In this document: one piece after another, positions 36,009 to 39,274 of the stretch
Layout: each line of letters starts with the position of its first letter
Numbering within the stretch: position 1 is the stretch's first letter
Assembly: GCA_022826535.1 (NCBI GenBank)
Contig: JAJDUS010000002.1
Coordinates: 1 to 39,274, forward strand
Length of the DNA stretch: 39,274 bases
Reading direction: 5' to 3'
Origin: Prochlorococcaceae cyanobacterium jk18x1bzbins.87
Lineage (GTDB): Bacteria > Cyanobacteriota > Cyanobacteriia > PCC-6307 > Cyanobiaceae
The notes under the pieces: generated by a model
The model's input: the letters and a program-made list of their open reading frames with translations, nothing else
Told to the model about the DNA's origin: nothing
Database searches by the model: none
Program-made: the position numbers and the translations under genes

Positions 36009-36199
36009 ACAGGCTGGCTGCTGCTCCAGCCATGGTTTCCACACTTCAGTCTCAGCATTGAACCAAACATCCCGAAGGGCAGCAGGTATCGCTAGGCGCA
36101 GCATTTCCACGGTGATCGGCTCCTGTGCTGTGGGCTGGTCAGCAGCTGCTGTGGATGGCGCCCCATCGACCCGCCATGGAAGCAACAACAGCAATCCAG
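35991..36199 (-). pseudogene. Duplicated 209-bp fragment of the TIGR03792 gene
   Basis: This is a direct repeat of 35104-35312, same length and orientation, about nine mismatches by eye. It encodes LLLPWRVDGAPSTAAADQPT through [11 protein letters not shown] of the TIGR03792 protein, without its signal start or its C-terminal third. Its upstream side ends exactly at the left end of the IS5 remnant (36200). Its downstream side runs into the psaB fragment region. No start signal remains. Confidence 0.9.
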
Positions 36200-37060
36200 T
36201 AGGGTCGGACTCATCATGGAAGGAGCGACCCTCTCACCGGAGAGGGTCGCCCAAGGGAGCACCAGAAGGATGGGTGATGGCCCAGTTGTTTGGGCTAAGT
36301 CAGGAGCAGGTTACACACATCCGCCCCTTGTTCCCGAAGGAACGGGGTGGGAAGCGGGTCGATGACAGAAAGGTGTTGAGCGGCATCATCCATGGGAACC
36401 GGAGCAGTCTGCACCGGGTGGATGCCCCGCCGGCCCCCACAAAACCCTCTACAACCGTTGCCCCTGCTGCTCAGACAAGGGTACTTTGATCCGATCTTTT
36501 CCGCTTTGTCAGCATCCGATGTCGCAGAACCATCCGATGCCCCGGAGTCTGAGGTACGGAGGTATTGATGCCACCGATCTCAAGGCCCATCCCACGGCAT
36601 CCAGCCTTAACAGGGGGGGACTGAACCCCGTCTGATGGGCCGCACCAAGGGGGCATGATCAGAAAGCTCCATGGGGTCTGCCACAACAAAGGTCGTCCTC
36701 TGCATCTGGACCTGAGGGAAGGGCAATGGAGTGACTTCACTGGTGCTGATGGGGTGCTCAAGGACCTGCCACTTGCTATCGCGGTGATTGGGGAAAAGGT
36801 ATGACAGGAACAAAATCCGTAAGATGCTGGTCCAGCAGGGGATCACGCCTTGCATTCCGTCCCGTCGCTGTCGCTGCCGCAAGCAGCCAGTCCATGACCA
36901 CAAGAGGCTGGATCACAGGCGTCACAAAATCGAGACGCTCTGTTCCCGACTGAATGACTGGCGGCCCATTGCAACCCGCTACCACCGTTGCGCCCACGTC
37001 TTCCGCTCTGCCATCCTCCTGGCCGCCATTGGCCTCTTCTGCTGATGAGTCTGACCCTAG
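36200..37060 (+). mobile_element. Remnant IS5-superfamily element, longer copy of element B
   Basis: Ends tagggtcggactcatc (36200-36215) and gatgagtctgacccta (37044-37059) are imperfect inverted repeats matching those of the element at 17622-18186. The transposase starts at ATG 36277 (MAQLFGLSQEQVTHIRPLFP) and continues KRVDDRKVLSGIIH. It is then frameshifted with extra sequence around 36470-36530, resumes IDATDLKAHPTASSLN, REGQWSDFTGADGVLKDLPL and KIRKMLVQQGITPCIPSR, and ends RHKIETLCSRLNDWRPIATR with a stop at 37045. The catalytic-type Asp and Glu are recognisable, but several frame breaks make it inactive. Confidence 0.85.
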
Positions 37061-37084
37061 GGGGGAAGAGAAAGACCACTTGCT

Positions 37085-38005
37085 GGTCTTGTCCCCTGCC
37101 GCACGGCATGGTGCAGTGTGGGCAAATTGTTCTGGCCTGCGCTGAAGAAGAGTGCCACTTGGCCATTGTCAAGGGATTCGGCATCAGCCCCATGGTGCCG
37201 TCACTACCCTGACCATGGCATGGAAGGACTTCATGACAAGCATCGCCCTGGCCGCCCACCCCACCCATGATGACCAGCGTGTTGCCCAGGTGCTCAATAG
37301 GGCATTGGAGGGTGGGCCACCCAATGCCACCCATGGGAACATCCCTACTCTGTCCCAGCACAATGGCGTCTCCAAGTCCACCATCCATCGGTAGTTCCAG
37401 TTGTTCAATCGATCACCCCATCGCCAACGCCATTTCAAGATCTCCAACAATCCCTATTATGTAGATAAGCTACAGGACATCTTGGGTCTAAAATCTGAGG
37501 CTACCGGATCATGCCGTTGTCCTCTCCTGCTGCCGTTGGGACTGGACCATGGGAAAGGAGTCACCCATGACTCTATTCGTCATGGCGCGACAACCTTGTT
37601 CGCTGCCCTGGCTGTGGCCACCGGCAACGTGCTGGTGAGGGTGCAAGCACCGCCATCGGCGCCAGGAAGTCCTCTCCTTCCTGGAAAACATTATTGACAG
37701 GAGTGTGCCCAAAGTCTGGATATCCATCTGAGCATCACTAACTACTGCACCCACAAACACCCCACGGTGAAGGAGTAGCTGGCGTGGCGGCCCAGGTTCC
37801 ACCTGCATTTCACTTCCACCTATGCCCCATGGGTCAATCAGGTCGTCCGACAAGGATCGTTTCCCAATGTTTGAGAACTCATCTGGAAGGTTAATGCCTT
37901 CCTGGAGGGATACAACGCCCAAAATACCCCCTTCCCTTGGGTCGCTACCGCCCAATTCATCCTGGACAAGTCGGACAACTTCATAAACTTACCTCCGGGA
38001 CAACA
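37085..38005 (+). pseudogene. Remnant IS630-family transposase
   Basis: Plus-strand pieces match an IS630-type transposase from end to end: MVQCGQIVLACAEEECHLAI then VKGFGISPM (37109 on), THDDQRVAQVLNRALEGGPP, TLSQHNGVSKSTIHR then FKISNNPYYVDKLQDILGL, then PLGLDHGKGVTHDSIRHGAT with TLFAALAVATGNVL. After frameshifts it continues KSLDIHLSI, NYCTHKHPTVKE, RFHLHFTSTYAPWVNQV and YNAQNTPF. The DEKSQIQAL segment with the first catalytic Asp is lost, and there are at least four breaks. A hairpin (aagacca/tggtctt, 37072-37090) marks its left side, directly after the IS5 remnant. Its right side abuts the potassium-channel stop. Confidence 0.82.
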
Positions 38006-38007
38006 CA

Positions 38008-39114
38008 CTAGCTCTGGAGATCCATGGGATCTTCCAACACCTCCACCCGGGCCGTCACCAGGCCCAGCACTGTTTCAGCGGCGCGGCGCTGCCGGGGTGA
38101 GCCCAGCAGAATGAGTTGGTCCCCTGGGTGGAGAACAGCGTTGCCGCCAGGGTTCACCTGCACACCCAGGGAGGAGCTGATGGCCAGCACCAGGACCCCG
38201 CTCCGGTTCCCCAACTGAATCTCAGCCAAGCTCTGCCCAGGCAATTTGCTAAATTTTTCCTGGCTCGTGGTGAGTTGAATGCGTTCAATCTGATACTTGG
38301 TGCCCGCCAGTACCTCCATGAAGCTCACGGCCTCCGGATACAGGGCCTTTGAGGCCAGGGCGCGACCACCAGCAATAAAGGGGGATACAACATCGTTGGC
38401 GCCCGCCCGGCGTAGCTTGCTGGCGGCTTCCTGGCTCTCGGCCCGGGCAATCATCTGGATCCGAGGCGCCAACGCTTTTGCGCTGAGCACCACATAGACA
38501 TTGTCCGCATCCGTACCCAGCACCGCCACAAGACTACGGGCCCGCTCCACCCCCGCCTTGCGGAGCACATCGTCAAGGCTGGCGTCACCGGTGATGCCAT
38601 AAAAACCGTGCTCCATGGCCTGGGCCGTGCGTTGAGCCTGTTGGTCAATGACCAGCAGAGGCACATCCTCCCTCGCCATGCAGGAGGCAACTTCCTGACC
38701 CATGCGGCCGTAGCCGCAAATGATCACGTGATCACGAATTTCATCAAGCATGGCTTGCTCGCGATGAAGGCGCAGACGACGGAAATAGCCGGTGTTGCTG
38801 AGTTGGAGAAAGCTTTGGATCACCAACTGAACGATAAAGATGCCCCCCAGCAGGAGGAGAACGGTGACCAGGCGTCCCCCACTGCCCAAGGGATGGACTT
38901 CCCCGTAGCCCACCGTGGTGAGGGTGATGATGGCCATCCAGAAGGCATCCGACCAGCCATAGCTGGGCTCCGCCAGACGGTAGGCGACGGCGCCGGCAAG
39001 CACCAGGATGCCTAGGGCGCCGAGGGGCCCTTGCCAGACCTGTTGCTCCCATCGGCGTCGTTTGCGAAGGAAACGCTTGGAGGATGGCGTGTGTCTCCAG
39101 GAGTGGAAGAGCAC
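38008..39114 (-). CDS. Potassium channel with RCK (TrkA-N/TrkA-C) domains
   Basis: A 368-residue two-helix potassium channel in the inner membrane. TM1 is about residues 30-47, the pore loop has the selectivity filter TTVGYGE (66-72), and TM2 is RLVTVLLLLGGIFIVQLVIQSFL (81-103). A cytoplasmic RCK domain begins DHVIICGYGRMGQEVA (nucleotide-binding GxGxxG-type, near 129-144), includes ITGDASLDDVLRKAGVERARSLVAV, and a C-terminal TrkA-C domain ends GNAVLHPGDQLILLGS. The N-terminus is basic (SSKRFLRKRRRWEQQ). Its stop codon lies at the edge of the IS630 remnant, so the last few residues (PMDLQS) may be influenced by that insertion. Confidence 0.93.
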   Translation of the reverse strand: MLFHSWRHTPSSKRFLRKRRRWEQQVWQGPLGALGILVLAGAVAYRLAEPSYGWSDAFWMAIITLTTVGYGEVHPLGSGGRLVTVLLLLGGIFIVQLVIQSFLQLSNTGYFRRLRLHREQAMLDEIRDHVIICGYGRMGQEVASCMAREDVPLLVIDQQAQRTAQAMEHGFYGITGDASLDDVLRKAGVERARSLVAVLGTDADNVYVVLSAKALAPRIQMIARAESQEAASKLRRAGANDVVSPFIAGGRALASKALYPEAVSFMEVLAGTKYQIERIQLTTSQEKFSKLPGQSLAEIQLGNRSGVLVLAISSSLGVQVNPGGNAVLHPGDQLILLGSPRQRRAAETVLGLVTARVEVLEDPMDLQS

Positions 39115-39136
39115 AAGAAGAGGGGGAAAGCAGAAA

Positions 39137-39208
<72 letters not shown>

Positions 39209-39211
39209 AAA

Positions 39212-39274
39212 TGGGCCGGGTTGGATTTGAACCAACGTAGGCAGAGCCAGCGGATTTACAGTCCGCCCCCATTA
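39212..39274 (-). tRNA. tRNA-Tyr (anticodon GTA), 5' end beyond the window
   Basis: The minus strand shows the anticodon arm gcgga-ctGTAaa-tccgc, a long variable arm (tggctctgcctacg, class II type), the T-arm GTTGG-TTCAAAT-CCAAC, and the 3' acceptor strand CCGGCCC with discriminator A at 39212. The 5' acceptor and D-arm lie outside the window. Confidence 0.93.

Overview
The window reads as a chromosome segment of a marine picocyanobacterium of the Synechococcus type, GC-rich for that group. Direct evidence is the psaA-psaB pair, an aa3-type cytochrome oxidase operon with a cyAbrB-type regulator, a CbiG-CobJ fusion, and cyanobacteria-specific small proteins (TIGR03792 and CAAD-like). The outer-membrane beta-barrel remnants, the Calx-beta-like repeat remnant and the many decayed insertion sequences resemble what I recall of the sponge symbiont lineage 'Candidatus Synechococcus spongiarum'. 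That placement is inference; no 16S or other marker gene is present to confirm it.

Layout. 1-5031: end of a beta-barrel surface protein, a type IV pilin-like gene, an oligopeptide-type ABC permease, three small conserved-looking genes, a broken Abi-family gene, then nanE with an uncharacterised partner gene. 5132-12720: a respiratory block. On the minus strand lie ctaA-ctaB (heme A and heme O synthesis) followed by a two-gene ABC exporter. Divergently on the plus strand lie ctaC-ctaD-ctaE and a cyAbrB gene. 12741-15222: riboflavin synthase, a BFN/DUF151 protein and a ferredoxin-tailed aldo/keto reductase. 15376-18186: a degraded zone with a ruined beta-barrel surface protein and two abutting IS5-type remnants. 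18200-22802: psaA-psaB with a clear terminator. 23235-29442: cbiG-cobJ, tRNA-Pro, lipA, a DM13 lipoprotein and alaS. 29624-34130: SNF2 helicase with SWIM partner, then a small heat-shock protein. 34200-38007: a second degraded zone. 38008-39274: a potassium channel and two tRNAs.

The most unusual part is 34.2-38.0 kb. It holds an IS1182-type remnant, an intact TIGR03792 gene, a CAAD-like gene whose 3' half has been replaced by a 136-bp piece of psaB, a 209-bp second copy of part of the TIGR03792 gene, an IS5 remnant and an IS630 remnant, packed end to end between intact housekeeping genes. None of the transposases is intact, so this looks like an old insertion and recombination hot spot. I did not find a CRISPR array, a prophage or an intact defence system. 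The genes that work together most clearly are ctaA/B with ctaC/D/E (making the heme A cofactor and the oxidase that uses it), psaA/psaB (the photosystem I core), and the translationally coupled SNF2/SWIM pair.
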